Positions 15,707 to 24,605 are shown, counted from the stretch's first letter. The stretch is DNA of 64,000 nucleotides from Paenibacillus tyrphae (GCF_027925525.1 NZ_BSDJ01000003.1:1-64000), one strand, 5' to 3'. Notes: generated by a model from the letters alone, not told the origin. Numbers and translations are program-made.

Positions 15707-16048
15707 ATGTCTAATTTGCCAAGTTGCCCGAAATGTAATTCAGCGTACACTTACGAAGACGGAAGCCTTCTGATTTGCCCGGAATGTGCTCATGAATGGA
15801 AGTTAGAAGCAGAAGCGGAAAATCGCGAAGACCACAAGATTGTCAAAGACGCGAATGGAAATGTTTTGAATGATGGCGATACGGTAACGGTCATCAAGGA
15901 CCTGAAAGTTAAAGGAAGCTCATCGGTCTTGAAAATGGGAACAAAAGTAAAAAATATCCGTTTGGTCGACGGAGATCACGATATTGATTGCAAAATCGAC
16001 GGCTTTGGAGCGATGAAATTAAAATCGGAATTTGTAAAAAAAATCTAG
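15707..16048 (+). CDS. YjdM/PhnA-type zinc-ribbon protein
   Basis: 113 residues from ATG 15707. The frame is open from 15527, but family members start MSNLP at this point. The N-terminal zinc ribbon CPKCNS...CPEC is followed by the PhnA domain ([20 protein letters not shown], then [20 protein letters not shown]), a small beta-barrel of SH3 type. It is highly conserved in size and sequence. The name alkylphosphonate utilisation protein is historical and its real role is unclear. It stands alone with its own terminator at 16086. Confidence 0.88.
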   Translation: MSNLPSCPKCNSAYTYEDGSLLICPECAHEWKLEAEAENREDHKIVKDANGNVLNDGDTVTVIKDLKVKGSSSVLKMGTKVKNIRLVDGDHDIDCKIDGFGAMKLKSEFVKKI

Positions 16049-16085
16049 TGCGGTTTATAGGAAACCGGCGGATTTATATTCGGAG

Positions 16086-16110
16086 GCCCTCTGTTGCGGA
16101 GGGCTTTTTT
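16086..16110 (+). terminator. Terminator after the YjdM-like gene
   Basis: Stem GCCCTC/GAGGGC (16086-16091 and 16099-16104) followed by TTTTTT. Confidence 0.9.
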
Positions 16111-16197
16111 GTCGTAAAAAACAATGATCGTTTTGTCATACACAGACAGATCCACCGGGTAAATGATAAGATGGAAGAAGGGTAAAAGATTACTTTT

Positions 16198-17676
16198 ATG
16201 TCAGGAAGGAAAAGAAAAAACTTGAGATTCCTATCCCGTTCTGTCCAGCGCTTTCGTCGATTGCAATGGAAGCTGACCTTATTTTATATTCTCACAACGA
16301 TGGTTGTTCTGATCGTGCTCGAAATGGCGGGTATTCTGATCATGTTTGGCATAGCCAAATATAATGTCAGACAAACGCTTGCCTACGAAGTGGGAGTGGT
16401 GGCGCAGAACGTAGGCTCCAACTTCACGGGGCCCTTCATCAACCGGAATCGGCTGAATGAAGCTCTGAGGGATTGGCGCCTGGAAAACGGCACCGAATTT
16501 CAGGGGTTTTCTGCCGTGGTCGATCCCGAAGGGCAACTGATCGCCGTAGCAGGAGAGGATTGGGCCGAGGCGGGCGGATTCGGGGCAGGGCTGCCCGCAA
16601 TCGTGCAGAGGCACATTCGGACGGCTCTGGCTTTGGAGCCCGGCTCGATTCCCCTCATGAATACGTCTACCTACGAGGAAAAGGGCACCATCTATATTGT
16701 GGCTCCGATTGTCAATGCGAAGGAGATCAAGGGGGCCTTGGTGGTGAAAGCCGGACAGGTCCGGACGTCTGCGAACAATTTGTGGGAGTTTATACCGAAA
16801 GCCTTTCAATTTTTCGGCTTCAGCATCATTGCCTTTTTTATAGGCGCGGCGATTGTCGGTCTCGCCTTCGGAATCGTGACGTCGAGAAGTCTTGTTCGGC
16901 GGTTGCGAAGGATTCTGACGTCGGCCGACCGATGGAGTCAAGGCGATTTCACGACCTTTGTTGACGATCCCTCCGGCGACGAGTTAGGGCGGCTGGCGCA
17001 ACGGCTTAACCAGATGGCGAAGCAGCTTCAGCATCTGCTCCGGACGCGGCAGGACCTTGCGGCGCTGGACGAGCGCAACCGGCTCGCCAGAGAGCTGCAC
17101 GATAGTGTGAAGCAGCAGATGTTTGCCGTCTCGATCTGGGTGAATACGGCCAAAACCTTGATCGGCCAGGATGAGCATGCGGCTCGTTCGCATCTGGTCG
17201 AGGCGGAAAAATTGATACGCCAAACGCAGCAGGAGCTGCGTGCGCTCATTCATCAGCTTCGTCCGGTTGCTCTGGAGGGCAAGAATCTGGCGCATGCCTT
17301 GGAGGATTATGTGAAGGTCTGGCAAGAGCAGACGGGGATTGCCGCAGAGGTGGAGGCGCCCGGCGGCCAACAGGTGTCTCCGCTTATTGAAGAAGCCTTC
17401 TTTCGTATCACCCAAGAGGCGCTGGCCAATATTGCCCGCCACAGCCAGGCGAGCGTGATGAAGCTCTCTCTGGCATGCGGCGAGACGGTGACGCTCTCCA
17501 TCCATGACAATGGCTGCGGATTCGATGTCCGTCTCGCAGACCGGCAGGGCGTCGGTCTGTCCTCCATGCGCGAGCGCGTTCAGGCGTTAGGCGGCCATAT
17601 CGATATCCGCAGCGAGAAGGGACACGGCACGACAATTGTCGTCCGCTGCAAGCAAACGGAGCTTCAAGCGGTGTAA
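16198..17676 (+). CDS. Sensor histidine kinase, NarL/LiaS (HPK7) type
   Basis: 492 residues. TM1 (about 20-50: LTLFYILTTMVVLIVLEMAG), an extracellular sensor domain of about 150 residues, TM2 (about 203-230), a HAMP linker, then the HisKA_3 phosphoacceptor LDERNRLARELHDSVKQQMF with His301, and an HATPase domain (EEAFFRITQEALANIARHS, GCGFDV, GVGLSSMRERVQALGG). It pairs with the NarL-type regulator 38 bases downstream. The ribosome binding site for ATG 16198 is distant (GAAGAAGGG near 16175), so the exact start is less certain. The stimulus is unknown. Confidence 0.88.
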   Translation: MSGRKRKNLRFLSRSVQRFRRLQWKLTLFYILTTMVVLIVLEMAGILIMFGIAKYNVRQTLAYEVGVVAQNVGSNFTGPFINRNRLNEALRDWRLENGTEFQGFSAVVDPEGQLIAVAGEDWAEAGGFGAGLPAIVQRHIRTALALEPGSIPLMNTSTYEEKGTIYIVAPIVNAKEIKGALVVKAGQVRTSANNLWEFIPKAFQFFGFSIIAFFIGAAIVGLAFGIVTSRSLVRRLRRILTSADRWSQGDFTTFVDDPSGDELGRLAQRLNQMAKQLQHLLRTRQDLAALDERNRLARELHDSVKQQMFAVSIWVNTAKTLIGQDEHAARSHLVEAEKLIRQTQQELRALIHQLRPVALEGKNLAHALEDYVKVWQEQTGIAAEVEAPGGQQVSPLIEEAFFRITQEALANIARHSQASVMKLSLACGETVTLSIHDNGCGFDVRLADRQGVGLSSMRERVQALGGHIDIRSEKGHGTTIVVRCKQTELQAV

Positions 17677-17713
17677 AAGAACAAGATTACTTTTTTCGAA
17701 TGGAGCGGGCAAC

Positions 17714-18379
17714 ATGACAAAGACGGAACCGATCACAATTCTGATTGTCGACGATCACTCGATTGTGCGTCAGGGCTTGTGCGCATTGTTCAAAATTCAG
17801 CCGGATTGCCGGGTCGTAGGCGAAGCCGATGCGGGAGAGAGCGCCGTCCGCTTGGCCGCCGAGCTTGTGCCCGACGTCATTCTCATGGATCTGGTGATGC
17901 CCGGGATGGATGGCGTAGAAGCTACGAGGCAGGTCAAGCAAGTCAGCCCCCGTTCTCAGGTGATTGTGCTGACCTCTTATCATGACGACGAGCATATCTT
18001 TCCGGCTTTGCGCGCCGGAGCGCTCTCCTATGTGCTCAAGGATATTGAACCGGAACAACTGGTCGAAACCGTGCGCAGAGCCGTACATGGCGAGTCGATG
18101 ATGCATCCGCGCGTGGCTGCGCGGGTTGTTCAGGAGATACGCGATACGCAACGGGCGGATGACAGCCCGTTCGCCGAATTGAGCGACCGGGAGCTCGAAG
18201 TGCTGCGCTTGATCGCGGGCGGGCTGACGAACGCGGAGATTGCGGAGCGCCTGATCATCAGCGAGAAGACGGTGAAAGGCCACGTCAGCAATATTTTAAG
18301 CAAGCTGCATATGCTGGACCGTACCAAAGCAGCCGTTTTCGCTTGGCAGCAGGGACTTATGCGTCCGGACGACGAGTAA
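17714..18379 (+). CDS. NarL/LuxR-type response regulator
   Basis: 221 residues from ATG 17714 (GGAG at 17702); an upstream in-frame start lies inside the kinase gene. The receiver domain (residues 8-125) has the acidic pair at IVDDHS, phospho-acceptor Asp59 in VILMDLVMPG, Thr in VIVLTSY and Lys in YVLKDIEP. The C-terminal LuxR HTH (residues 153-215) reads LSDRELEVLRLIAGGLTNAE, then ISEKTVKGHVSNILSKL. It is partner of the kinase directly upstream. A terminator at 18431 separates it from the membrane-protein gene at 18631, which may be its target. Confidence 0.9.
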   Translation: MTKTEPITILIVDDHSIVRQGLCALFKIQPDCRVVGEADAGESAVRLAAELVPDVILMDLVMPGMDGVEATRQVKQVSPRSQVIVLTSYHDDEHIFPALRAGALSYVLKDIEPEQLVETVRRAVHGESMMHPRVAARVVQEIRDTQRADDSPFAELSDRELEVLRLIAGGLTNAEIAERLIISEKTVKGHVSNILSKLHMLDRTKAAVFAWQQGLMRPDDE

Positions 18380-18430
18380 AAGCAGCTTTTTTCATTCATT
18401 TTCCTCAGCATGCACCTATTCATTCCAATG

Positions 18431-18464
18431 CCGGCTCCCCTTAACAGGGGAGCCGGTTCTGTTT
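18431..18464 (+). terminator. Terminator of the kinase-regulator operon
   Basis: Perfect CCGGCTCCCC/GGGGAGCCGG stem with loop TTAACA (18431-18456), followed by a short T-rich run. Confidence 0.85.
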
Positions 18465-18630
18465 ACAACGGACCTCTGGTCGGGGGGATAAACAGATCTG
18501 CAGACGCGTCCCATTTCCGCTTGGCTGCCCTATGATTAAGGAGGAACAGGTCATATTTTCCATATTACGGAAGGGTCCGCTGTGGATGGCCGTTCGCGAT
18601 TCGATTCTTAGAAATAGGGAGTTGTTCTTG

Positions 18631-19722
18631 ATGGATACCGTGAAAAATTCTCTGCTGCAAACAACCGGCAATCCGTCCTCGCAGGTCGGACAGTGGCCAT
18701 CCTGGATCGGCTATGCTGCGGCAGCTTGGTCTTTGGTTTACGGGCTGCTTGGCTTGTACTGGGCTTTAGGGGGCAGCGGCTTTCCCTTCGGCGAAGGGGA
18801 TTCCCAGCCCAATATGTCGTTCTTAGGCAGCTTGCAAGCGAAGAGCGGAGCACCGTGGATAGCCGTTCTTGGTTTCGTCGGCGCGATATTGGCAGCAGCG
18901 ATGACGCGGCTGACAGGGAAGGGCATTCTGCGCGCGGCCGTTCTGGCTTTCGCTTGTGCCGCTTCGGCTATCCTGTTGATCGCCATTCCGGACGCCAGAG
19001 TCATCATGGCCGTCGGGTATGCGCCTATATGTCTGCTCGGCGCTCCCTTCGGTTGGCCACCGGTCAATTATTTGGAGAAAGCTTTCCCTTGGGAAGTGAT
19101 CAACCAGTTCATCTGCATGGCCGGCGGGTTCTTGTGGGTCGGCACGGCCCTCGCTTATTATCGCCGATCCCGGCAAGCTTGCGGGAGCTGCGGCCGGACG
19201 GGCAGCAGCGCCACTGCGGGCTGGACAACACCCGAAGCTGCGGCGCGTTGGGGGAGATGGGCCGTCTACGTAGCATTTGTCTTACCGTTCGGCTATGCCG
19301 GGATGCGGTGGGCGTGGGCTTTTGGCATCCCTCTCGGAATTGACCGGGAGCTGCTTCAGGAGCTTCACACCAACGGTCTATGGCTGGCCGGCGCGGGCTT
19401 GGCTACGGTAGCGGCCGGCGGCTCGGTGTTTACCTTGGGGCTCATCCAACGCTGGGGCGAGATCTTCCCGCGTTGGACGCTGGGACTGTCCGGCAAACGG
19501 GTCCCCCCGGCGCTTGCGATTGTCCCCGCCTCCTTTATCACCGTCGTGGTGATGACCGGCGGGCTGACGGTCATCCACATGAATTGGTCTGCTTTTCTCA
19601 GCGGCGCTTTTATGACGAATCCGATGATGTGGTGGCCGGTTTGGGGGATCTCGCTGGGAGCGGCTACGCTCGCCTATTATTACCGCAGGCGCGGGCAGTG
19701 CTCGGTGTGCGGCCGTGAATAA
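18631..19722 (+). CDS. Polytopic membrane protein of unknown function
   Basis: 363 residues from ATG 18631 with GGGAG upstream; the frame is open from 18532 but that part does not look coding. About nine hydrophobic segments, with GYAAAAWSLVYGLLGLYWAL as the first. Two Cys-x-x-Cys pairs (ACGSCGR mid-protein, QCSVCGRE at the C-terminus) lie on predicted loop or tail segments and may bind metal. A stretch near residues 210-230 (TGSSATAGWTTPEAAARWGR) separates the halves. I do not recognise the family. Its place behind a two-component system suggests regulation by it. Confidence 0.65.
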   Translation: MDTVKNSLLQTTGNPSSQVGQWPSWIGYAAAAWSLVYGLLGLYWALGGSGFPFGEGDSQPNMSFLGSLQAKSGAPWIAVLGFVGAILAAAMTRLTGKGILRAAVLAFACAASAILLIAIPDARVIMAVGYAPICLLGAPFGWPPVNYLEKAFPWEVINQFICMAGGFLWVGTALAYYRRSRQACGSCGRTGSSATAGWTTPEAAARWGRWAVYVAFVLPFGYAGMRWAWAFGIPLGIDRELLQELHTNGLWLAGAGLATVAAGGSVFTLGLIQRWGEIFPRWTLGLSGKRVPPALAIVPASFITVVVMTGGLTVIHMNWSAFLSGAFMTNPMMWWPVWGISLGAATLAYYYRRRGQCSVCGRE

Positions 19723-19829
19723 TCGCTTCGAACGAGGAGGAGGATCGGTATGGATAGGGTATCGCCCCGCCCAACTGCGCGGTAGAGCGCGACCATGACC
19801 ATATCAAATGTTAATAAAATCTTTATCTT

Positions 19830-19894
19830 TACCTTACTTCTTTTTAAACGTTATTCTTTATCCTTACAGAATGAAAGCGTAAGGAGGAAACGTA
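19830..19894 (+). promoter_or_regulatory. vanY promoter/leader, element also present at 22.65 kb
   Basis: TTACTTCTTTTTAAAC (19834-19849) is followed by TTATTCTTTATCC, a small hairpin (TCCTTAC with GTAAGGA, 19860-19886) and AAGGAGGAAAC before the ATG at 19896. Nearly the same arrangement recurs upstream of the ABC operon at 22641. It is probably the site of VanR action. Confidence 0.6.
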
Positions 19895-19895
19895 G

Positions 19896-20795
19896 ATGAA
19901 GAAGTGGGTTTTTTTGCTTGTCATGCTTTTGCCGCTGGGGTGTGAAGCCATTCAACAGGAGCCGCAAGCCGTAAACGTGGAATACAGCAAGGCGGTCGAC
20001 CAAGCTCAGGAGGCGGCTCCCCAAAAGAAGGCTCCAACGAAGACTCAAACAAAGAATCAAACAAAGGCTCAAACGATAAAAGTAACCAAAAACCAGATTT
20101 ACCAAGGGAATCTGCTGCTGGTTAACAAGCAGTATCCGGTGCATGAAGAGGGCGTTACGGCCGATGTGGTCAACCTGTTTCGGGATAAGGAGCTGTCCCA
20201 GGGATACGTGGTGCTCGATAAGACGATCCGGCTGTCGAAAGGCGTGGCGCAAAAATTTCAAACGATGGTCAATGCCGCCTCCAAAGAAGGGGTGAGTGCT
20301 TTTATGATCAGCAGCGGCTACCGGGACAACAAAGAACAAAGCCAGCTGTATAAAAGTATGGGCGCCGATTATGCGCTGCCTGCGGGCTACAGTGAGCATA
20401 ACTTAGGCTTATCCCTTGATATCGGATCGACACAAACGGAGATGAACCGCGCCCCGGAAGGAAAATGGCTGCAAAAAAACGCTTGGGCTTACGGATTTAT
20501 TTTGCGCTATCCCAAGGACAAGACGGAGATCACGGGCATTCAATACGAGCCTTGGCATTTTCGCTATGTCGGCTTGCCGCATAGTGTGATCATGCAGGAG
20601 AAAAACTTTACATTGGAGCAATATTTGGATTACCTGAAGGAACAAGAGACGGTTTCGACGACGATAGAGGGCAAATCCTACGAAGTCTCGTATTATCCCG
20701 TGTCTGGCAATACATCGATTCCGGTGCCGGTCGGTCGCAACTATGAACTATCGGGAAACAATATGGATGGCGTCATTGTAACCTTGCTTCCTTGA
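19896..20795 (+). CDS. vanY: VanY-type D-alanyl-D-alanine carboxypeptidase (M15B), lipoprotein
   Basis: 299 residues. The signal peptide ends in the lipobox LPLGC (Cys16), so the protein is lipid-anchored outside the membrane. After a threonine/lysine-rich linker, the VanY domain spans about 100-240 and contains ISSGYRDNKEQSQLY, the zinc site SEHNLGLSLDIG (His and Asp), and YEPWHFRYVG (catalytic Glu and zinc His). It trims the terminal D-Ala from peptidoglycan stems. VanR and VanS genes follow directly, but no vanHAX ligase genes are nearby, so this is wall remodelling or low-level response rather than full glycopeptide resistance. Confidence 0.9.
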   Translation: MKKWVFLLVMLLPLGCEAIQQEPQAVNVEYSKAVDQAQEAAPQKKAPTKTQTKNQTKAQTIKVTKNQIYQGNLLLVNKQYPVHEEGVTADVVNLFRDKELSQGYVVLDKTIRLSKGVAQKFQTMVNAASKEGVSAFMISSGYRDNKEQSQLYKSMGADYALPAGYSEHNLGLSLDIGSTQTEMNRAPEGKWLQKNAWAYGFILRYPKDKTEITGIQYEPWHFRYVGLPHSVIMQEKNFTLEQYLDYLKEQETVSTTIEGKSYEVSYYPVSGNTSIPVPVGRNYELSGNNMDGVIVTLLP

Positions 20796-20847
20796 CTGGA
20801 AGTTCTGGTACAATGGAATGGTTAACTCTATGCAGAGGGTGAATGCG

Positions 20848-21543
20848 ATGAAGCGGATCACGATTTTGATCGCGGATGACGAGATGGCGATTGCCGATTT
20901 GATCGGACTGCATCTAACCAAAGAAGGCTACCATGTGATTAAAGCGGCGGATGGGCAGGAGGCCATTCAAGCCGTTCAGACGCATTCGATCGATCTGGCG
21001 ATTTTGGATATTATGATGCCCAAAGTGGATGGTTACGAAGTGACCCGGCAAATCCGGGAAACGAATCATATGCCGATCATTTTCCTGAGCGCGAAAACGT
21101 CCGACATGGATAAAATCGCAGGCTTGGTGAGGGGCGCGGACGATTATATGACCAAGCCGTTCAACCCGATGGAGCTGATCGCCCGCGTGAACGCCCAACT
21201 GCGGCGTTCCAGACTGCTCAGCCAATCGTCGGAGGAGAACAAGCCCGTGCTGGAAGCGGGAGGCTTGGCCATTTATCCCGATCAGCGTACGGTTACCTTA
21301 TATAGCGAACCGGTCGATCTCACGCCGAAAGAATTCGATATCCTGTATCTGCTGGCCAGCTATCCGAAGAAAGTGTTCAGCGCGGAAAATATTTTTCAGC
21401 AGGTGTGGGGCGAAGATTACTATGAAGGCGGCAATACGGTGATGGTGCACATCCGGAAGCTGAGGAAAAAATTACAAGAGGATGAACGTAAACATAAGCT
21501 GATCAAAACGGTATGGGGGGTGGGATATACATTCAATGGCTAG
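20848..21543 (+). CDS. vanR: VanR-type response regulator (OmpR/PhoB family)
   Basis: 231 residues from ATG 20848; an upstream ATG at 20818 lacks a good site. The receiver domain has Asp9-Asp10-like acidic residues (IADDE), phospho-acceptor Asp54 (LAILDIMMPKVDGYE), Ser/Thr at FLSAK and Lys at MTKPF. The winged-helix output domain (about 130-228) reads LTPKEFDILYLLASYPKKVF, then GNTVMVHIRKLRKKL. It overlaps the kinase gene by eight bases. It probably controls vanY and, through the repeated promoter at 22641, the following ABC operon. The VanR label is by similarity and context, not proof of vancomycin response. Confidence 0.87.
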   Translation: MKRITILIADDEMAIADLIGLHLTKEGYHVIKAADGQEAIQAVQTHSIDLAILDIMMPKVDGYEVTRQIRETNHMPIIFLSAKTSDMDKIAGLVRGADDYMTKPFNPMELIARVNAQLRRSRLLSQSSEENKPVLEAGGLAIYPDQRTVTLYSEPVDLTPKEFDILYLLASYPKKVFSAENIFQQVWGEDYYEGGNTVMVHIRKLRKKLQEDERKHKLIKTVWGVGYTFNG

Positions 21544-22630
21544 CATGATGCGCAGCTTCCGGTCCAGAATGATCCTGCTGCTCGGTTTAAGCATGCTGTT
21601 CGCGGGCACCATTACGTATTTGTTCTATAAACTCCTTCAGTTTTATTACCGAACGTTCGTGAAGTTTCAGGATCCGCTGGCTTACGTGCGCATGTTCATC
21701 AACATTGTCGGAGATATTAACTTCTTTTTGCTGTTTTTCATCCCGCTTGCGACGTTGTTTTTCTTTGTCCTCACCAAGCCCTACGCCACTTATTTCAATG
21801 AAATTTCCAAGGGGATTCATCATCTGGCCAACGGCGATTTCAAGCAGCGCGTTCATATTTCCTCCCGCGACGAGTTCGAGGACATTGCGACGGACATCAA
21901 TCTGGCGAGCGAAAAGCTGCAGCAGGCCGTCGAAAGAGGAGACTTTGCAGAAAGCAGCAAGGATCAGCTCGTCCTGAATTTGGCGCATGATTTGCGCACG
22001 CCGTTGACTTCGGTGATCGGCTATTTGGATTTTATTCTGAAGGACGAGCAGTTGACCAAGGAGCAGGTCAGACAGTATGCGGATATTGCTTTTCAAAAAT
22101 CGCAGCGTCTGGAGAAGCTGGTCGACGAGCTGTTCGAAATTACGAGAATGAACTACGGCATGCTGGCCTTCGAGAAACAAACCATCGATCTCAGCGAGCT
22201 GTTGGTTCAGTTGAACGAAGAGCTGTACCCTGCCTTCGAGAAGCATCAATTGACGGCCCGGCTGCAGGTGGCTCCCGGTTTATCGGTATTGGGCGATGGA
22301 GACCTGCTGGCGCGCGTCTTCGAGAATTTGCTGACCAATGCCATCCGTTACGGAAAAGACGGCCGGTTCGTGGATATGAACGCTTATTCCGAAGCGGAAG
22401 CGGTCGTGGTGCAGGTGATCAATTACGGAGTCCCGATCCAGCCCGATGAGCTGCCGCACATCTTCGATATGTTCTATACCGGCGACAAGGCGCGCACGTA
22501 TCAAGAGGGAAGCACGGGTCTCGGCCTCTATATCACGAAGAACATTGTGATGCAGCATGACGGAACGGTGACCGCCCATAGCAGCACGAACCGCACCATC
22601 TTTGAAGTGCGTCTGCCGCAAACAAATTAA
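21536..22630 (+). CDS. vanS: VanS-type sensor histidine kinase
   Basis: 364 residues. Two membrane helices (about 10-30 and 60-80) are separated by a short extracellular loop of about 30 residues, as in VanS. HAMP follows, then the HisKA box NLAHDLRTPLTSVIGYLDF with His151, and an HATPase domain with N box (ENLLTNAIRYGKDGRF), G boxes near GSTGLGLYITKNIVMQHDG and F box (DMFYTGDK). The short sensor loop argues for sensing in or near the membrane. Start alternatives at 21545 and 21548 exist. It is translated with vanR. Confidence 0.87.
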   Translation: MASMMRSFRSRMILLLGLSMLFAGTITYLFYKLLQFYYRTFVKFQDPLAYVRMFINIVGDINFFLLFFIPLATLFFFVLTKPYATYFNEISKGIHHLANGDFKQRVHISSRDEFEDIATDINLASEKLQQAVERGDFAESSKDQLVLNLAHDLRTPLTSVIGYLDFILKDEQLTKEQVRQYADIAFQKSQRLEKLVDELFEITRMNYGMLAFEKQTIDLSELLVQLNEELYPAFEKHQLTARLQVAPGLSVLGDGDLLARVFENLLTNAIRYGKDGRFVDMNAYSEAEAVVVQVINYGVPIQPDELPHIFDMFYTGDKARTYQEGSTGLGLYITKNIVMQHDGTVTAHSSTNRTIFEVRLPQTN

Positions 22631-22640
22631 GAAAAACTTT

Positions 22641-22756
22641 AAGATTGCCCTACTTCTTTTTAAACAGTATTTCCTATCCTAGGAGTGAAGGATAGGACAG
22701 AGCTGGGGATGAAGAAGCGGGGTTTTTTTGTTATCACGCACAGAAAGCGGGAGTGA
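22641..22756 (+). promoter_or_regulatory. Duplicate of the vanY promoter plus a 15-codon vanY-like start
   Basis: CTACTTCTTTTTAAAC (22650-22665) matches the vanY promoter box at 15 of 16 bases. Next comes TATTTCCTATCC with a hairpin (CCTATCC/GGATAGG, 22672-22695), then an ATG at 22709 reading MKKRGFF, echoing the MKKWVFF start of vanY, which stops at 22754-22756. This looks like a copied promoter and gene start. It now sits in front of the ABC/HlyD operon. Confidence 0.65.
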
Positions 22757-22760
22757 TCCG

Positions 22761-22805
22761 ATGAATTACAACGGCCAAACGGCGGCGATTGCCGATTCAT
22801 GCTGA
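22761..22805 (+). CDS. 14-codon leader ORF overlapping the first permease start
   Basis: ATG 22761 has a well-spaced GGGAGTGAT. The frame reads MNYNGQTAAIADSC and stops at TGA 22803-22805, seven bases into the permease gene whose ATG is 22799. The permease ATG has no good site of its own, so translation is probably coupled. It may alternatively be the original permease N-terminus after a one-base frameshift. Confidence 0.4.
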   Translation: MNYNGQTAAIADSC

Positions 22806-23680
22806 AGCCAGGAATGAAACGCTGGACCCGGAGCGATGCGGCGGCGGCCCTGCTGTTTCTCGCACCCAGCGTCGCAGGCTTCGCACTGTTCTACCTTATT
22901 CCGTTTGCTGCGGGGGTGTACGACTCCTTCCTGGATCGCCCGGTCGGGGGTCGGTTCGTTGGGCTGGCGAATTACGGCGAGCTGCTCGCGGGCGGTTCGT
23001 TTCGGAAAGCGGCCTCCAATACGTTCTATTTTACCGCGGTCAGCGTGCCGCTCATCGTGGGGCTGTCTTTAGGACTGGCGCTGCTGCTGAACCGGAAGAT
23101 GTACATGCGCAATATGCTGAGAACGGCTTACGTGCTGCCGCTTGTCGTCCCCGTAGCCTCGGTTGTTCTCATCTGGCAGATGCTGTTCGACTGGAACGGT
23201 TCGCTGAACGCGTGGCTCGGTTATTTCGGGCTCGAACGTGTGGATTGGATGAAGACGGAGGCGGCCCGGCATGTGGTCATGGTCATTTATTTATGGAAAA
23301 ACGTTGGCTATAACATGATTTTATTTCTGGCCGGGCTTCAGCAAATTCCAAGCGATTACTACGAGACCGCCCGGCTGGAAGGCGCCGGACGACTCCGACA
23401 GTTCGTCGGCATTACGCTCGTTTATTTAACGCCGACGATGTTTTTCGTCGTCATCATGTCCATCACCGGCTCGTTTAAAATATTCCGGGAGACGTACTTG
23501 ATCGCGGGCGATTATCCGCACGACAGCATCTATACGCTGCAGCACTATATGAACAATATGTTCATGACGCTCGAGATGCAGAAATTGACTGCGGCGGCAA
23601 CGTTGATGGCGGGCTGCCTTCTGCTTGTAGTTTTCGCGTTGTTTGCGCTGGAGCGCCGTTTCCGGCAGTTCATGGAATAG
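22799..23680 (+). CDS. Sugar-type ABC transporter permease (MalF-like, first subunit)
   Basis: 293 residues, six membrane helices. The EAA cytoplasmic loop reads SDYYETARLEGAGRLRQFVG, the site that docks on an ATPase. N-terminal AALLFLAPSVAGFALFYLIP is typical of carbohydrate (CUT1) permeases. It pairs with the second permease at 23687 and the binding protein at 25813. No ATPase gene is in the operon, so a shared ATPase such as MsmX is expected. The start overlaps a short leader ORF. Confidence 0.88.
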   Translation: MLKPGMKRWTRSDAAAALLFLAPSVAGFALFYLIPFAAGVYDSFLDRPVGGRFVGLANYGELLAGGSFRKAASNTFYFTAVSVPLIVGLSLGLALLLNRKMYMRNMLRTAYVLPLVVPVASVVLIWQMLFDWNGSLNAWLGYFGLERVDWMKTEAARHVVMVIYLWKNVGYNMILFLAGLQQIPSDYYETARLEGAGRLRQFVGITLVYLTPTMFFVVIMSITGSFKIFRETYLIAGDYPHDSIYTLQHYMNNMFMTLEMQKLTAAATLMAGCLLLVVFALFALERRFRQFME

Positions 23681-23686
23681 CGGGAG

Positions 23687-24574
23687 GTGATTCGGCTGCG
23701 AAGTTCAAGAGCCTGGCAAAAAGGAGCGTTAACGGCCGTCATGGCCGTGATCGCGGCGGCACTGCTAATGCCCATCGTGATTTCTTTCACAAATTCGTTG
23801 ATGACCGAATGGGAAATCGGCAGCAATTACGGACTGATCGGGAAAATGACCGACGCTGCCGCAGGGAACGCGAACCGGTTTGTGAATTTAAAGCTGCTGC
23901 CGAATCTGGCCTCGCTGGAGCAGTATGCGAGCGTGCTGGTCCTCGATTCAAGCTTTCTGAGGATGTTCTGGAATTCGGTCTTCCTGGTGGTGCCGATCAT
24001 TGCGGGACAGACCGTCGTCGGCGCGCTGGCGGCCTATGCCTTCGCCAAGCTGCGTTTCCGGGGCCGGGATGCGCTGTTTCTCGTCTATGTCATGACGATG
24101 CTTATGCCGTTCCAAGTGACACTGGTGCCCAACTATATGATGGCCGATAAGCTGGGGCTGCTGAACAGTCCGTCTGCGATCATATGGCCCGGCGTGTTCG
24201 CGGCATTCGGCGTATTCATGCTCAGGCAGTTCGCGCTGCATATTCCGTTTTCCTATATCGAGGCGGCCAAGATGGACGGGGCCGGGCATGTGCGGATTTT
24301 CAGCGAGATCATTGTCCCGATGCTCAAGCCGGGGCTGGGGGCGCTCGTTGTTCTGCTGTTCGCGGATTATTGGAACATGGTGGAGCAGCCGCTTGTTTTT
24401 CTGGACGATTCGCTCAAGCAGCCGCTGTCGGTTTATTTATCGAAAGTGCAGGAAGGCGAACGGGGGATTGCTTTCGCCGCGTCCATGCTTTATATGACGC
24501 CGATGGTGCTGCTGTTTTTGTATGCGGAAACTTACTTCATCGAAGGCATCGAGCTGTCCGGCATCAAGGGGTAG
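23687..24574 (+). CDS. Sugar-type ABC transporter permease (MalG-like, second subunit)
   Basis: 295 residues from GTG 23687. Six membrane helices and an EAA loop (FSYIEAAKMDGAGHVRIF). The region between TM1 and TM2 is long (about residues 40-85, SNYGLIGKMTDAAAGNANRF), which is unusual for MalG-like proteins. The extended ribosome binding site GGAGGTGAT (23683-23691) overlaps the GTG, so true initiation may be at CTG 23696, which is in frame and correctly spaced; that would be a rare start. Seven bases separate it from the preceding permease. Confidence 0.87.
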   Translation: MIRLRSSRAWQKGALTAVMAVIAAALLMPIVISFTNSLMTEWEIGSNYGLIGKMTDAAAGNANRFVNLKLLPNLASLEQYASVLVLDSSFLRMFWNSVFLVVPIIAGQTVVGALAAYAFAKLRFRGRDALFLVYVMTMLMPFQVTLVPNYMMADKLGLLNSPSAIIWPGVFAAFGVFMLRQFALHIPFSYIEAAKMDGAGHVRIFSEIIVPMLKPGLGALVVLLFADYWNMVEQPLVFLDDSLKQPLSVYLSKVQEGERGIAFAASMLYMTPMVLLFLYAETYFIEGIELSGIKG

Positions 24575-24605
24575 CTTGTACGGTTAGGAGGCGGGGGACG
24601 CGGAA

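Noticed and set aside
19896-22630. Full vancomycin resistance cluster
   Set aside because: vanY, vanR and vanS-like genes are present but no vanH, vanA or vanX-like genes are in the window.
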